From positions 75,462,511-75,526,510 of the forward strand of contig NW_025335268.1 in the NCBI RefSeq assembly GCF_004798865.1: a stretch of DNA of 64,000 nucleotides, in the 5' to 3' direction. The translations under genes and the position numbers were made by a program. A model generated the notes under the pieces. It was not told where the DNA came from and made no database searches. It worked only from the letters and a program-made list of their open reading frames with translations. Below are positions 34,576 through 46,640 of this stretch, piece by piece. The first letter of the stretch is position 1; each line of letters opens with the position of its first letter. Source of the DNA: Varanus komodoensis. Lineage: Eukaryota > Chordata > Lepidosauria > Squamata > Varanidae.

Positions 34576-35814
34576 ACCAAGCAGAAGAGAAGTTTGCGTC
34601 GAGCACCCGGTGGGCCGTGGCTCTTCTCCAGGCCTCCCAGTTTCTGCCCGTGAACTCAGCTGTGCCACACAGCTCAGCCCACGCAGACCCTCCCAAGGAC
34701 CCCCTCATCCTGAAGGAGCCGCCAGGGCAGGGATGCGGAGCAGGGCCCCAGTGGCTGAACCACTCCCAGCCGCGAGAGAGGGGATCCGGGCCGTGGGCTT
34801 CATGCCCACTCCCGGTCAGCTGGTGGGAAGAGTTGTCGAAGGTGATGCTGCCTGTGGTACTGGCACAGGAGAAGCCTGCTGAGGAAGGCCAGGGCCCGGG
34901 GCCCGGGCAGCTGGGCAGCAGGTGATGCATCTGGCCCAGGAGGCAAGGCGAGGGGGTCGCAGCCCGCATCCGATCGCCAGTCCTGCTCACAAGTCCAAAT
35001 TGCAGAGTCAGGCAGGCCAAAGCCAAACCAGGAGTCCGCTGCAGCACAGCCCGGGAAACGAGGGAGCGGCCCGGCACAGGCCCGGAGTCGAAGCCAGCGA
35101 GGCAGCACGAAGGAAGAGCACCTTGGAGCAGGGGCAGAAACAGCACCCAGGAGCTCCCGTGGCCCAGGGCCGGATGCCGCTCAGGCAGCTTCTGTGGGGA
35201 AGAGCCGTTTCTTAAGGGGCTCTTCCCCAGGGGCCCCCGGATGGCGCTCGTGAGTGCCCTGGTGGCTGCGGCAGAGTGGGACGAATCCCGCAACCAGCAG
35301 GGCTGTTGTTCTGACCCTTGGCCAGCAGGAGGCGCCCTGAAGCTGCCCGGATCCTGGCAACGAAGACCCAGGAGGGCTTCTGCAAGGTGCGCTTCTTTTC
35401 ACCAGCCTGATAGAGTTCTTCGTGGATAAACTCGCGGATGGAGCTTGTCTGCTTGGACTCTGCAAAGGTTCCCCACCTCACCGATACCTGAGCCAGCCTG
35501 GCAGTGAGTTGCAGGCGAGACAGTAGGCCTCTTGTGGGCTGGTGACTGGATAAAGAGCAGGACGGGGAGAGCAGGAATAGGTGGGGACGGGCCGCCTTGT
35601 GCTCCTCGAGACGTCGACATGCCACAGCCCAGCAGCCCCCGCCAGCCCAGCCCCAGGCCAGGGACTGCAGTCGTGTGGAAATCTGGAGGACCCTGGCCAG
35701 CAGTGCCCGCTTCTCCCCGTGGAGTCTCTGCTGTGACGGGAGTTTTTGAGCCGGGGTCAGAAAGAGACTGCAAGGAGCGGCAGAAGGAAGGGGCACGAGG
35801 ACGATGATCTGGAG

Positions 35815-35935
35815 CTGCGAGGAAAGCCCTCTGAGGAGAGGCGGGAAGAGTGGGGCACGTTTCACCCCAGGAAGAGAGGACCGCACCCTTTAAGTACTTG
35901 AAGGGCTGTCGCAAAGAGCAAGGCCCTGGAAGGCA
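35815..35935 (+). mobile_element. CR1 LINE fragment, late ORF2 / 3' region
   Basis: 'ccctttaagtacttgaaggg' followed by 'ctgtcgcaaagagcaaggcc' matches the CR1 segment that in the consensus reads like ctcttcaaatacttgaaaggttgtca. It lies directly upstream of a second, separately positioned CR1 piece that starts earlier in the element, so the two are different copies. Confidence 0.6.
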
Positions 35936-35969
35936 CACAGGACATTCAAGGCGATCGTGATGCGTTGGT

Positions 35970-36745
35970 GCCCAGGGCCGGAAATAACAGGATGAAATCC
36001 AGTACGGACAAACGCCTCGTTCTGCACCAGGACAAAGAAGCCAAATGCAGCCTTACAAGACAGGGAACACGCGGCTCAGCAATACCACCAAGGAGAAGGA
36101 GCTTGGAACTGCCGTAGATCACGGGCGAAGCGTGAGTCAACGGTGTGATGTGGCTGCAAAAAGGACAGATGCTATTTTGGGCTGCGTGAATAGAAGGGTC
36201 TCTTCCAAATCACGTGACGTGCCAGTTCCCCTTCAAGCAGCCCTGGTCGGGCCTCATCTCGAGTCCTGGGCCCAGTCCTGGGCAGCACGGGCGAAGAAAG
36301 AGGCACACAAGCTCGAGGGGATCAGAGGAGGGCAGGAAGGGATGTTTTGGGGACTGGAAAGAAAGCCCTGTGACGAGAGGAGGAGAGAGGAGACGCGGGG
36401 AGGCCGGTGGGCACTCCGGGGCTTCTCAAGGGGCCGTCGCAAAGGGGAAGGCCGGCGTCTCTCCTCCATTACCCCAGAGCGCAGGCCAGGAGCAGTGGGC
36501 TCACCTGGCAGGAAGCCACGTTTTGGCTTGGTATCAGGAGAAAGTTCCTGACTCTTAGAGCAGCATGACAATGGAGCCAATTATGTGGGGAGGTGGGGGG
36601 CTCTCCCACCTGGAGGCACGCAAGGCGCAGCTGGACGGCCGCCCGAGAGGGATGCTTTCACTGGGCGTCCTGTGCTGAGCAGAGGGTTGGGCCCCAGGGG
36701 CCTCCTGGCCATTCCGGCTCTACTAATCTAGGATTCTGATTTCTG
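35970..36745 (+). mobile_element. CR1 LINE fragment, C-terminal ORF2 plus 3' end
   Basis: The frame reads KEKELGTAVDHGRSVSQRCD, then VAAKRTDAILGCVNRRVSS and PLQAALVGPHLESWAQSWAA. This parallels CR1 ERDLGVLVD...VVKRANATLGCIARSV...VRPQLEYCAQFWAP. Downstream DNA includes 'gttcctgactcttagagcag', 'ggggctctcccacctggagg' and 'ggccattccggctctactaa' ending in 'tctaggattctgat', the CR1 3' UTR with its attctatg-type tail. It is diverged and interrupted by stops. It is 5'-truncated. Confidence 0.85.
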
Positions 36746-37448
36746 CAGCTCAGTAGAGCAAGGATTAACATAGGAAATGAGCCCCGGTGCGAGAAAGGGT
36801 GCAGTGATGCCCCCGATGGGGGAGATCCCACTTCTCAGAGGCTCATGGAGTCCGAGCTGGTTCAGGAGACGGCTGGATGCGGGTCAGTTTGTGGCTCCTG
36901 CGAAGGGACAAATTTGATCATGAAGATCCTTAGGAAATGGATCAAAATGGAATTGCCCTAATGCCTTCGTATGTCCTGGTATGTCCAGAAGAGATGTCAT
37001 AGGGCCGGTCCAAGCGCAGAAAAGGACCTCCGGGAGGTCAAGAGGCTGGAGCGCTCCCCGAGGGGGAAGGGCCGCCACGCTGGGGGGCGTTTAGCTTCGA
37101 CACCCGAGAGGGGAGCAGAATTGAGGCCGAGGCCTCCAGTGAGGCCGAGGAGCAAGAGACCCGAGAAAACTCAGTGGCACGGAGAGGGCCTTACTGCACC
37201 CGAAGGCTTCGGGTGGGATCTTTCCTGGTCTGCAGCCGGAACTGCTGGCATTAGAAGGAACTGAAGCCCCGGAGCGGCAGACCGTGGGCACGGAGCACCT
37301 GCTGGCGATGGCACGAATACGCCTGCCTGGCTGAGCTGCCGGGCACAAGCAGGCTGGCCGGACGTGTCCATCCCCGGCCGAGCCACAAGGGACAGGCCCA
37401 GTCCCGGGAAGGCTCCCCCTCCCCGGTTTCGCGCACTGGCCTGTTGCA

Positions 37449-37740
37449 CGGAATCCTGGCGTGGCAGAGCTGGAAGCACCTAGAGGCCCCCGGTCCGACC
37501 CGCTGGTCCATGCAGGACGGCGGGCGCAAGCAGGTGTCCCTGGCAGGTGGCTGCCCAGCTGCCTCTTGAATGCCTCCGGTGTGGGAGGGCCCGCCACCTC
37601 CCAAGGTCTTGGGCTCCACCGCTCCAACCCTCGGGAAGCTTTTCCTACTGTCCAGCCAGAATCTGGCTCTGGGAGTTGTTTTGTTTGAGACGTCGGTGGC
37701 AAAGTGTCCGTGTGAGCTCCCTCGCTGCCCCTTCAGGGTC
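37449..37740 (-). mobile_element. CR1 3' end, antisense
   Basis: Read on the + strand it shows 'ggctgcccagctgcctcttg', 'aatgcctccggtgtgggagg', 'gcccgccacctcccaaggtc' and 'tccagccagaatctggctct'. This is the reverse complement of the CR1 C-terminal/3' UTR region, beginning with a degraded gaatcctggcg tail. 5'-truncated and diverged. Confidence 0.8.
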
Positions 37741-38924
37741 TCCTTCCTGGTCCCGGGGCCGCAGCTGTGCCCTCCTTGCGCGGCAACCGGCCGGCCTCCG
37801 GTGCGGAATCTGCGGTGACGGCAGCCGGCCTGCGGGCCTTGGGAACGGCACTCCTGGTGGAGCGGCAGGCTGCTGCGCTTCTCGGACCGCCCTCTGGGCC
37901 AGGCAGCTGCAGGGGCCCCTGGCTGGGCAGCCCGATCCGGGGGCATTAGCGCTCCCCGTACCTCCCCGAGGGCCAGGTGCTCCAAGAGTTTTTCCACAGG
38001 CCCCAGACAGAATAAAATGCCGCAGGTTTGTTTCCAGGATACACGGGGTGAAGCCCATTTAATCACCGGGCGTGTCTGATGCGAAGTGGGCCAGTTCTGC
38101 CAGCCTTGCTTCTGGGAGGGCTCTGGCGCCCCCGCCGCGTGGCCATGGCCGTGGGCCTGCCATGCTGGTCCCGGGAGCAGCCCGGGGCTCCTGCCCCGCT
38201 TCCTGCTCACATGCAGGGCAGGGCAGGCGGTCCTGGGAATGCTGGCGAGCTGCTGGCCGGACCCCCAGGCAGCGCTTCCCCCCCCACAGGTGGGGCTCTG
38301 GTGCTGCAAGAGCAGCGAGGAGCCGTCCGGGCTCAGTGCATGTGCCCAGCTGTCGGGCCGTTCGTGAGTGGCCACAGTCACTGGCGAGGAGGACTGCGCA
38401 CTCATGTGGGGACACCCGTGCGCTTGGTGTGGGTGGTGGGGCGATGTGGCCTGTTTGTGGACCCACATGCCCCACAGAAGGGTGCTGGAGTCTTGCAAGG
38501 GCGCAGGTGGAAGGGATTCCCGGAGAAGGAGCTCGGAGGCAGAGAGGGAGCTGCTTTGATCCGCAGGGAAGGAGGCAGGAGGGAGCGGGGATGGTGGGCC
38601 AGGGGGCGGCAAGAGGCTGAGGGGTCTTTGGGGCAGGCGGGCTGGATCTTTGTAATGGGAAGGAGCACGGCTTGAGCGGAGGCCCCGGAAGCGTGAGGCG
38701 GGAAAGGGCTGCCGGCAGGAGAGGCCCCGGCCACTGTGGGGTGTGTGGCCCCCACAAGCCCACAGCGCTGGGCTGAGGGGGAGCGGATTCACAGCCGGCT
38801 CCGAGTGACAGGTGGCTGTGGAAGGCAGGGGGGGGGGGCACGGCCCAGCCAGCCCCAGCAAGAGGGCTGCAGACCCGTGCCAACCCCCTCCCACCAGCTC
38901 CTTTCGCTAGACGATTGCATTGCC

Positions 38925-39125
38925 CCCCCCCCAAATCAGGGAGGCTTAATTGCTGAAGCGTCACAGTGGCAATTGTGGATTTCAATCATCTAGCTAATTA
39001 CTCCTAAGCAGCTCTTGATTATCATTAACATTTCCATATTCTAATGGTACAGTCAGGTTTGTGCACGATCATTGTGAGTTAAGGGCCAATTTTGAAGAGG
39101 GACTTCTTACAGGAATATTACCGGG
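38925..39125. promoter_or_regulatory. AT-rich island with dense homeodomain-like motifs, candidate enhancer
   Basis: It contains cttaattgct, ttcaatcatctagctaatta (TAATTA at 38995-39000), ttgattatcattaacatttc and attctaatgg within about 110 bases, then ends in a 17-G run (39123-39139). It is strongly AT-rich against its flanks and has no coding or repeat signature. This is the densest TAAT cluster in the window. Confidence 0.45.
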
Positions 39126-40734
39126 GGGGGGGGGGGGGGCTCTGCACTAGGCATGAGGCGTGGAATTAGAGGCGGGTGGTCCCCTTGTTTCTGCCCCAGG
39201 CCCAGCGGGGTGGGGGCGCCACACCTGCCCTTCCGGCCTCTCCACCGAGGTCGTGCCAGACAAGGGGAATCCTCAGGACAGCTTAGTGGTTGCCGTCCGC
39301 TTCTAGCCCGTTCACCTTACTCCGGGCGGGGGGGGGGGCTTGTCCAGGGTTCCCAGGCCCCCGGGGGCCAGCAGAGGGCATGGCACCCTGCGGTCCTTGC
39401 AGGGGACAGGTCCCTCCTCCACCATGATGAACAGCACATCCTGGCTGGCAGGACGGGCGCCATGGGCAGCCGTGCCCGCGTTGGGTGGCAAAGTCTGCGC
39501 CGCCTCGCGGGCTCCCTGGAGTCAGGAGCTGGAGCACCGGAGGCTCCGGAGCGAGGCCCGGGAGCAGGCGGCCTAGAAGCTCCTCTGGGCTCCGGCGGAG
39601 GCTCTCCGGGAGCAGCCCCACGCCCGGTGCACTCCTAGTCGGAGGACCTCCTGCACAGGAGCATCCCCGAGGGAGGACTGGGGACCGGAAGCACGGGAGG
39701 GGTCTCCTTCCTGGTGGCCCCCTGCCTGGGCTGGCAGCCGCCTGCCAGCCCCGGGTCCCGTGCCCACCCCTCTCCGGCTCGGGAGCCCGAACACAGCTGG
39801 TCCCGGGAGGCAGGCCGGCCGAGCTGCCGTTCCGTTCGCATTGTCGTCCCCGGCAGCCAGCCGTGCTCTGACCCCCCCGCCCCCCACCCTGCCCCGTCCT
39901 TGGGGACCGCGCTTGCTCCCCGTTGTGATTGCCTAGTTGGCAGAACGCCGTTGCTCTCTGGAGTGCTGGAGAGACGATGCAGGCGGCTTTGCTTGTTTGC
40001 CTGCCTTCGGCTCTGGCCCAGCGGGTCCGCGGGCTCGGAGCAATGCCTGGCATCTGCTTGAGCAGAGGCAGCGAGGGAGCCGTCCTCCCCGTGTGCCAAG
40101 CGGCCGCCCGCCCTTTCACACGGCGGGAACGCCGCTTCAGCCACGGACGGACGGGTTGTCCTGTCCTTCCCAGCCCCTTCCTCACCGGCCTCATCCTTTG
40201 CGCTCCTGGTCAAAGGAAAAGCAGCTTGACCCCGTCCTTGCTCGCTCCTGCAGCCTTCTGGCCCCCCCGGACCGTGCACACATCCTGCAGCCTGGTGCGC
40301 GGTGTCGCTGCTCTGGCCATGCAAGTCAGAGGCAGGATCGATGCCGCGCTCTGTGCCCCCCCCCCCGGCGGCCTGCTTGCATCTGCTGAGGCTGCCGAGA
40401 GGCAGAGCGAAGGCCGGTGCGCAGCTTCGCCTCGGCTGCCCCCCCCCCCCGTCTCCCTTGCTTAACCATGAAATCGAGGGCACTGGCGATGCGCGCTGGA
40501 TCACGGGATTTTGCGGGGCCGGCTTAGCGAGGATTGTTTGCAAAAAGTGATCGGTTTTAAGGAAGGCGTTTAGCACTCTTCCGCCTAACTGTTTGTGCTG
40601 AGCGCTTCTAACGTGCAAAAGCGGTTCAGCCCACAAGCGTGTGTGGAAGGGCCACGGGGCACGTGGTTTTCCAGTGGGGGAGAGCGAGCTCCACCGCACG
40701 TCGGAATCCCCGGCCGTTTCTGAGTCTGAACTCA

Positions 40735-40970
40735 TGCGCTCTCTGGATGCTCAGGAATCAGGTGGCTAATTATTTAAAAGGACACAACACAGTAAAATTA
40801 AGCTAATCAAAATTCATATTTACTTTATTTGCATCCTGCACTCAAAGTGTCTCACAAGAAAACATAAGCCATAACTTTATTAACTATACATTGCTATCCC
40901 AAGCTTTTATAGCATCTCCGAACTGAAAAATCATTTCAGAACAGCTTAATAATGGGCCCATAATATGGAC
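40735..40970. promoter_or_regulatory. AT-rich island, candidate conserved non-coding element
   Basis: 'ggctaattatttaaaaggac', 'gctaatcaaaattcatattt', 'actttatttgcatcctgcac' (an octamer-like TTTGCAT) and 'aactttattaactatacatt'. Candidate enhancer or old repeat. Confidence 0.35.
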
Positions 40971-41539
40971 ATAAAACACCCTCCGATCCCCCCACCGAGC
41001 AGGCCGTCCGTCCGCAGTGCCTTGCTGCGGGGGGCAGGGAGGGGGGCGCTGCTGGCCTGGCAAGCCGCGGGCGCAAAGACCCATTTTCGAAGGGCTACAG
41101 GCAGGGGCTGCTCGCGCGGGCAGGAGACGTGCCCCCCCCACAGGCAAGGCGGGGGGCTCCCTCGGTGAGGCTGGGGCCACCCAGCGCCCACTGGCCCCGC
41201 TCGGCCTGGCTCCAGCCCCCCGCCAAGCTCCTGCGGTCCGAGCAACCCTGCGGGGAGCAGGGCCTGCAGCTGGCAGGGAGGCCGGGGTGCCGCTTGGGGC
41301 GGCATGAGGGGGGCCTGGGGCAGGAGCGGGGTGCAGGGACCGCCGCATGCTCCTGGGCGGGCAGGCGCTGCGGGGACCGTGGGGACCAGTCCGGGCTCCA
41401 GCGCAGGACCCACCCAGGGCAACCCCCCAGTGGAGTCTGGCGGCGGTCAGTCCTTGAGGCCGCTCCTCTGGGGGGCTTCAGTGGCCACATGGACCTCTGG
41501 TGCAAAGGGCCCGCAGGGCCAGTCCCGGCCGACACCCCC

Positions 41540-42270
41540 CCCCGCCCCCGTGCGAGGCCTGCCTTCCCCGGAGCGGCGGCCTCGACCTCGCACTCGTCCC
41601 CGTCGCTGCCGCCCCCCTGAATTCTACCTCCCCCATCACCCCCCCCGCTGCTCGTTGAGACCGGCCGCGGAAATCGCAGCTGCTACGCGCAGCGGGTGGG
41701 CGCTCCGGACGGGGACCCTGTGCCCAGGTGGGGAGGGCCGGGCCGTGGGCGACATCGCGGCCTCCCGTTGCCGGCCGGGCCCCCGCCTCCCCGCACGCCC
41801 CCTGCCTCGGGTCAGGGCCGTGCCGGGGCCAGTCCCACGAGGGGTCTGGGCTGCCCGTCCCGGTGCCGCGTCGCCCGGCTGAGTCCCGCAGCGCGCCGGG
41901 AGACCCGGGGCTGGGCGATGCTCCGCGCTGCGCCCCACGGGCGACGGGTCCCAGCCCCTTCCCAGCCCTTCCCGGTCGGCAGAGCGCCCCCCGTCCTCCC
42001 GCTGCTCTCCTGGGGGCATGTGCAGGAGAGGCGTGTGTCCCGCGCATGCACACCGGGGGGCGTCCCGCGACGGGCTCCAGAAAAGAGGCGGGCCCGGGAA
42101 GCCCCTCCTGCCGCGGCCGGCCCGCCCCGGGTGGGCGTCACATCTCCTCGCCGATTGCTGTGGGGCCTCCGCCGCTCGGAGGCGGCCGTGGCGGGGGGAC
42201 GGAAGCGCCGCTCAGGGCGATCCAGTCCGGTCCCCGCTCGGCCGCGGGGTGGCTTTGGCCAGGCCAGCCT
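41540..42270. promoter_or_regulatory. CpG-dense block inside the SHANK3 intron
   Basis: CG dinucleotides are frequent across the block (for example gcagcgcgccgggagacccg near 41890 and cggccgcggaaatcgcagct near 41660), which contrasts with GC-rich but CpG-poorer neighbours. It overlaps the degraded SINE at its 3' edge. No first exon or TATA motif is evident. Function as promoter or unmethylated element is inference. Confidence 0.35.
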
Positions 42271-42375
42271 ACCTCGCCGGGCAGTTGTTGTGAGGTGAGC
42301 CTGAGACGGGAGGAGAACGATGTGAGCTGCCTTGCCTTCCTTGGGAGGAAAAACCGCGGGCCATAAACGTGGCAG
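42180..42375 (+). mobile_element. Degraded Sauria-like SINE
   Basis: The head is heavily mutated ('gcgatccagtccggtccccg' in place of the B box). The body 'ccagcctacctcgccgggca', 'gttgttgtgaggtgagcctg', 'gggaggagaacgatgtgagc' and the tail 'gcgggccataaacg' line up with the 28.8 kb SINE. Boundaries are approximate. Confidence 0.7.
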
Positions 42376-42702
42376 GCAGATCGGCGGAGACGAGTCTGTG
42401 GGCAGACTTCTTCCTCGGCCTCATGCGGGGGGGATAAACTTGCCCCTGTGTGGCCCCTCCCGTCGCCGCCAGTTCCCTTTCTGCAGAGCCAAAATGTCCA
42501 GGCCCCATTTCCTTCCTGCAGACGAAGAGAAGGGGACGGGACAGGTGAGACCGAAGTGCCCCCTGCTCAGCCCCCCAGGCCTCCGGGGGAAGCAGGGCCA
42601 CGCGTGGCTTTGGGAGTGACCCTGCCCTCCCCCTCCGCTCGCCCCCTGCAGAAGGAGCTGCCCAGAGGCTTCTTCAGGAGTAGAAGGTGGCATCCAAAGG
42701 CA

Positions 42703-42730
42703 CAAACAAACAAACAAACAAACAAACAAA
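42703..42730. repeat. (AAAC)n simple repeat
   Basis: Seven units of aaac, possibly the tail of a decayed retroposon. Confidence 0.95.
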
Positions 42731-42774
42731 TAGGACTTACTGCTTGGGGACTCAACTTGGGGAGCAGCTTGCCC

Positions 42775-43110
42775 CCATGTACGCCTGCCTGCTTTCTAGG
42801 AGCATCGACTGCAGCCCCTGACGAGTTCCCCTCCCCAGGGGGGTTAAGAGGAGGGCCTTTTCTGTGGGGGCCCCCAGTTGTGGAAGGCGCTGCCCTCCGA
42901 GATTCACCAGGCGCCTTCTCTGTTGCGTTTCAGGTGCCTGCCTTTTTCTGCGCACCTGTGGCCCCTCTTAAACTTTTCAGTCAATTACACTGGTTTAAAT
43001 ATGTGAATTTAGTCTTGTTTATAGTTATTCAACTATGTATACTGTGACTTTAGCTCGTTCGTTTTATCATGGCATTTTAACTGCGTTGTTTAGTGTGACT
43101 TTCTGGACAA
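42775..43110 (+). mobile_element. L2-like LINE 3' end
   Basis: 'aggagggccttttctgtggg' then a frame reading PQLWKALPSEIHQAPSLLRF, the C-terminal LWN-LP-EIR-APSL-FR signature of L2-type ORF2. An AT-rich 3' region follows with 'gttcgttttatcatggcatt'. 5'-truncated. It follows an AAAC-type simple repeat by about 50 bp. Confidence 0.75.
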
Positions 43111-45524
43111 GTGTGTCGTCATGGCCGCCCAGGGAGCGTGGCCCTGGCCGGCGACTCTCAGACGGGTTCCCAGGGCCACCAGCCACGGCGGCCTCTGGAG
43201 GTGAAGGGGCAGCCCAGGCGTGCCCGGGAAGCAGGTGCGCATGTGTGAAGGGGGGCAAGGGGGCGGGAGGCATGGGGGCGATGGCGCCTTTCGGGTGCCT
43301 GTGGAATTCATCCTCCCGCCACCCTGACACGCAGAACCGAGCAAATCGCACAGCTCCGAAAAATCAGAGGGCGACGTCTCACCCCAAGAGCACAAACTTC
43401 AACACCAAGCCCGGATCGATTCTTGGGGGGTGCCTGCCTGGCGCGTGTGGCTGAGGCACACGGATGTGACCGTGTTCGCCTGGATGGGCATGGGCGCCGA
43501 CCAACTAATCCCATTCCGCTGGCCATGCAAAAATGGACGCTATCCAAGCTGCACAGGAAGGAAGGGCACAGCTGTGAGTTTTCGCAGGTCCCTCTTGCAC
43601 ACCCTCATCCGTGCCCCTGCGCACATGCACACGTGCCTCAGGCCTCTGCCCTTCGCCTGGCACACCCAGAGGACGCCGGTGCCAGCTGGGGCCAGAGCAG
43701 ACGTGGCTTTGGGGCTCCATGCAGCAGCAGGGCCGCCCTCGTCCATTCCTGCTCCGGAGGAGTCACGGAGCCGCTGGCCCACCGGGTGAGGGTGAGGTGC
43801 AGGCGGCAGCGCAGAGCCGAAGCGCTCGAGCCCCCGGGAGAAGGAACCGGGGGCTGGGTCGAAGTGTGGTTGGCGCACGGCTCCCGGCCCAGACGCCCCA
43901 GCTGGGGGGCAGCGGCATCAGGAGCGCCGTGGGCTGCTAGGCCATGAGCAGCCAGGCCTCCGCAGCCCCACACGCCCCTGAACTGCCCTGGGACGCCCGT
44001 GAGCGGGCGAGGGCAGCCGGTGCGGCTGTGGTCCAGCTTCGCTTTGCGAAGCGGGGGGGGCACCTTCTGTCCAGCTACCTGCCCCAGCTTTGCAAAGCCT
44101 GCGGCTGATTTCCGGCTGCTCATTTCCTCCTCTTCCGGCAGCCGAAGCATCCAAGGAAAGCAGGCCTGGAGCCCACGCTCCTGAACGGGCCACCGTCCAG
44201 CCTTCCCCACGGCGCTCCGGGTCAGGGTCAGCCCAGCACGCAGGCGGAGGCGGCTGGGAAGGGGGCCAGACGGGCCCTGCGGGTGCCTGCACGGCTGAGC
44301 GTCCTACCTGCTCGCCACCTCCACACCTTGTGCTGCTCCGCCCCCCCCCTGTGCCCCAAGGCCCAGACCTTGAAAGGGACGGGGGGGGGGTCCGTGCGAG
44401 GCCGCATCCTGCTCCCTCTCAGGCCCTGCTCCTCCTCTCCCCTGCTCCCCCGGCTTTCCCAGCACGCAGGAATCAGTCTCTCACCGCAGCGCTTCTCCCT
44501 CCGCGCCGAGGGTCTCGCAGCCCTCGCGCGCCCCCTGCTGGCCGTGGCTTCCCTTCCTTGCGTGAGCACCGCAGCATGGCCTTCCGGCCCCTCGTGCCTT
44601 CCCCACAGGCGCGGGCGCAGCTCAGCGGGCCGAGCAGGCCCAGGGACGGGAGGAGGGCGCCCATCGGCAGGTGCTACTGGGCAGAGGCCTGGGCTCGCGG
44701 GGAAGCGTGGCCCATCGGCAGCGGAGGACCGGGAGGAGGGGCACGGCGCGAGGGGACGAAAGGGGCGCAGAGCGGCTCGGCTCCAGGAAGGACCTGCAGG
44801 CGCCGGGGGGGGGGGGGGGGGCTGCAGATGACTTGCGTGGCCCCACCGGCTGGTTGATCCCACGGGAGTTTCGGGTTCTTCCGAAGGCGGGGAGGTGGGC
44901 CGCCAGCCGCATTCGCCACCCCTGCGTTGCGCCCCGTTCCCAAACCAGTCCGGCCACGGGCCACCTTGCTTCTCTCCGGTATCCCAGTGACGCCCGAACC
45001 GCCAAACGCAGAACTGTGTGCGGGCCCCTTACGGGGAACCGGCACTTCCGCAGAGCCCGTGCTCGGTGCTGCCGGGGCCAGCTGGTCCTTCAGCGGCTTC
45101 TGCGCTCTGCCCAGGCAACCCCCTCCCGTTGCCCTCCCGGGGGGGAGCTCAGGGGAAGCTCCCCGTGGGCCTGGAGTGGCTCGCACCGCACTATGGCGTG
45201 CGAATCGGCCTCGCCTAACGGGCCTCGCGGCTGCAGCGCTCTGCCTGCTGTGACGGAGCGTCCTGCATTTTCCCGGAAATGCTTCCTGGTGCCGCATCTG
45301 CTGGCTTCTGTGCGGCTGGGAAATGGGCAGGCCCGGGCAAAGGCCATGCTGCCCGGGGCCCTTTGGCTTGGGAATAAAGGCAGGTGAGAGAGGAGCCGTG
45401 CCGGGTGAGTGAAATCGTGTGTCTTGCGGAGCATCTTCTCCTCTTCCAGACCGCCAGGGCCCACCGGGGTCGTCCCATGGCTGGTTAGCAAGAGGGTCAG
45501 GAGCATCCTTCACAGCACAGAGTC

Positions 45525-46115
45525 AAACTACAGCACTCGCTACGGTTAATTGGGTCTTGCTGAGGCTCAGGACCTGCCCGGTCAGGGTTGGGACACCCCA
45601 GTGCGTCACCAGGTGAACTTTGAACAAACCTCACCCCAGCTTCGAGTTAAGCTGAAATGCATTAAATGTTTGTTTTTTAAAAATTGCACATAAAAATTAA
45701 CTTGGTGCTTCCGTGAGCATAATAATTGCGAAGCTGACCTTACAAATGTACCAACAGGGTAGAAAATTGAGCTGCTGGCATCGTTCATTTGGATAGTTTA
45801 ATTCTTGTGCAATGGCTTCTTGTGTGCGGCTTACATTTTAAAGCCAAAGTGGCACATGCTAAATTCTCAGTCCTGCTTGACGTCCACCCACACACCGCCT
45901 GATGGTGGAAGGCTTAGAAATGACTAAGTTCTTTTGGGCATCTGAAGGATTCCGATGTTTAACGGGACTTCAAAGACTAATTCAGTTTGGAGCCAAGTTT
46001 AGTTCTAAGACAAGTTCAGGAACAATTCAGTGTTCCATCCTCAGAAATGGGGCCGAGTCCTACCTATCTTCAGATATTATTCTCAGACCAGCTCTGAAAA
46101 AAGAGTTTGAACTAT
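45525..46115. promoter_or_regulatory. Long AT-rich island, candidate conserved non-coding element
   Basis: About 590 bases, the longest AT-rich block that is not explained by a recognised transposon. It includes 'acggttaattgggtcttgct', 'aagctgaaatgcattaaatg', 'gcataataattgcgaagctg', 'tagtttaattcttgtgcaat' and 'caaagactaattcagtttgg'. There is no splice-bounded frame. An unrecognised ancient repeat is possible. Confidence 0.35.
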
Positions 46116-46554
46116 CTGGGGGCCCAGGTCCTGCCCGGTGGGGATGCTGTCCGTCTTCCAGGTGGAGAGGAGGTGCGTGGACGGGGGGGGGGGGAGGGCG
46201 GCCAGTCCTCCAGCCAGAAGTGAAGGGTCTGCTTGTTCTAGCCTTCTCACGTTTGCCAGCTTTTCCGACTTTTGTGAGGAGAAGGTTCCGAAATTCTGCC
46301 ACTGGGGTGTGATACCTCGCGGGACGTGTCTCTCCTGATGCATCTTCTCCGAGGCTGTGGCCGTCGGCGGGCATTTCACAGTCACCTGTGCCTTTGAGCC
46401 ACACCTGCCTGGCCTTCGCTGGTTTCCGAGCCAGCAGGCGCCAAGGGTGGTGTCCCCAGCCGCCCTCACCTGGACAGGTGCAGCACAGGGGGCGCTGGGC
46501 ACCGCCCTTCACCCAGGATCCCAGCACATGTCGGAGGGGGGCCTCGGATCTCCC

Positions 46555-46640
46555 CAGGAATCCTGGAGTCGCGGAATCACGGAATCGTCGGAGAGTGGAG
46601 CTGGACGGGGCCGATGAGGCCACCATTCCGAGCCCACAAG
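46555..46640 (-). mobile_element. CR1 3' tail relic, antisense
   Basis: 'ggaatcctggagtcgcggaa' then 'tcacggaatcgtcggagagt' and 'ggagctggacggggccgatg' resemble the reverse-complemented CR1 terminus (agaatcatagaatc...agttggaaggggcc). Only the terminal part is recognisable. Confidence 0.65.

Noticed and set aside
34930-35170. Possible decayed interspersed repeat ('agtccaaattgcagagtcag', 'aaaccaggagtccgctgcag')
   Set aside because: The wording is reminiscent of reptile repeat families, but no ends, no coding part and no class could be established.
37251-38894. Open frame of 547 codons on the - strand
   Set aside because: Low-complexity GC-driven translation. It overlaps an antisense CR1 terminus, and no motif or splice structure is visible.
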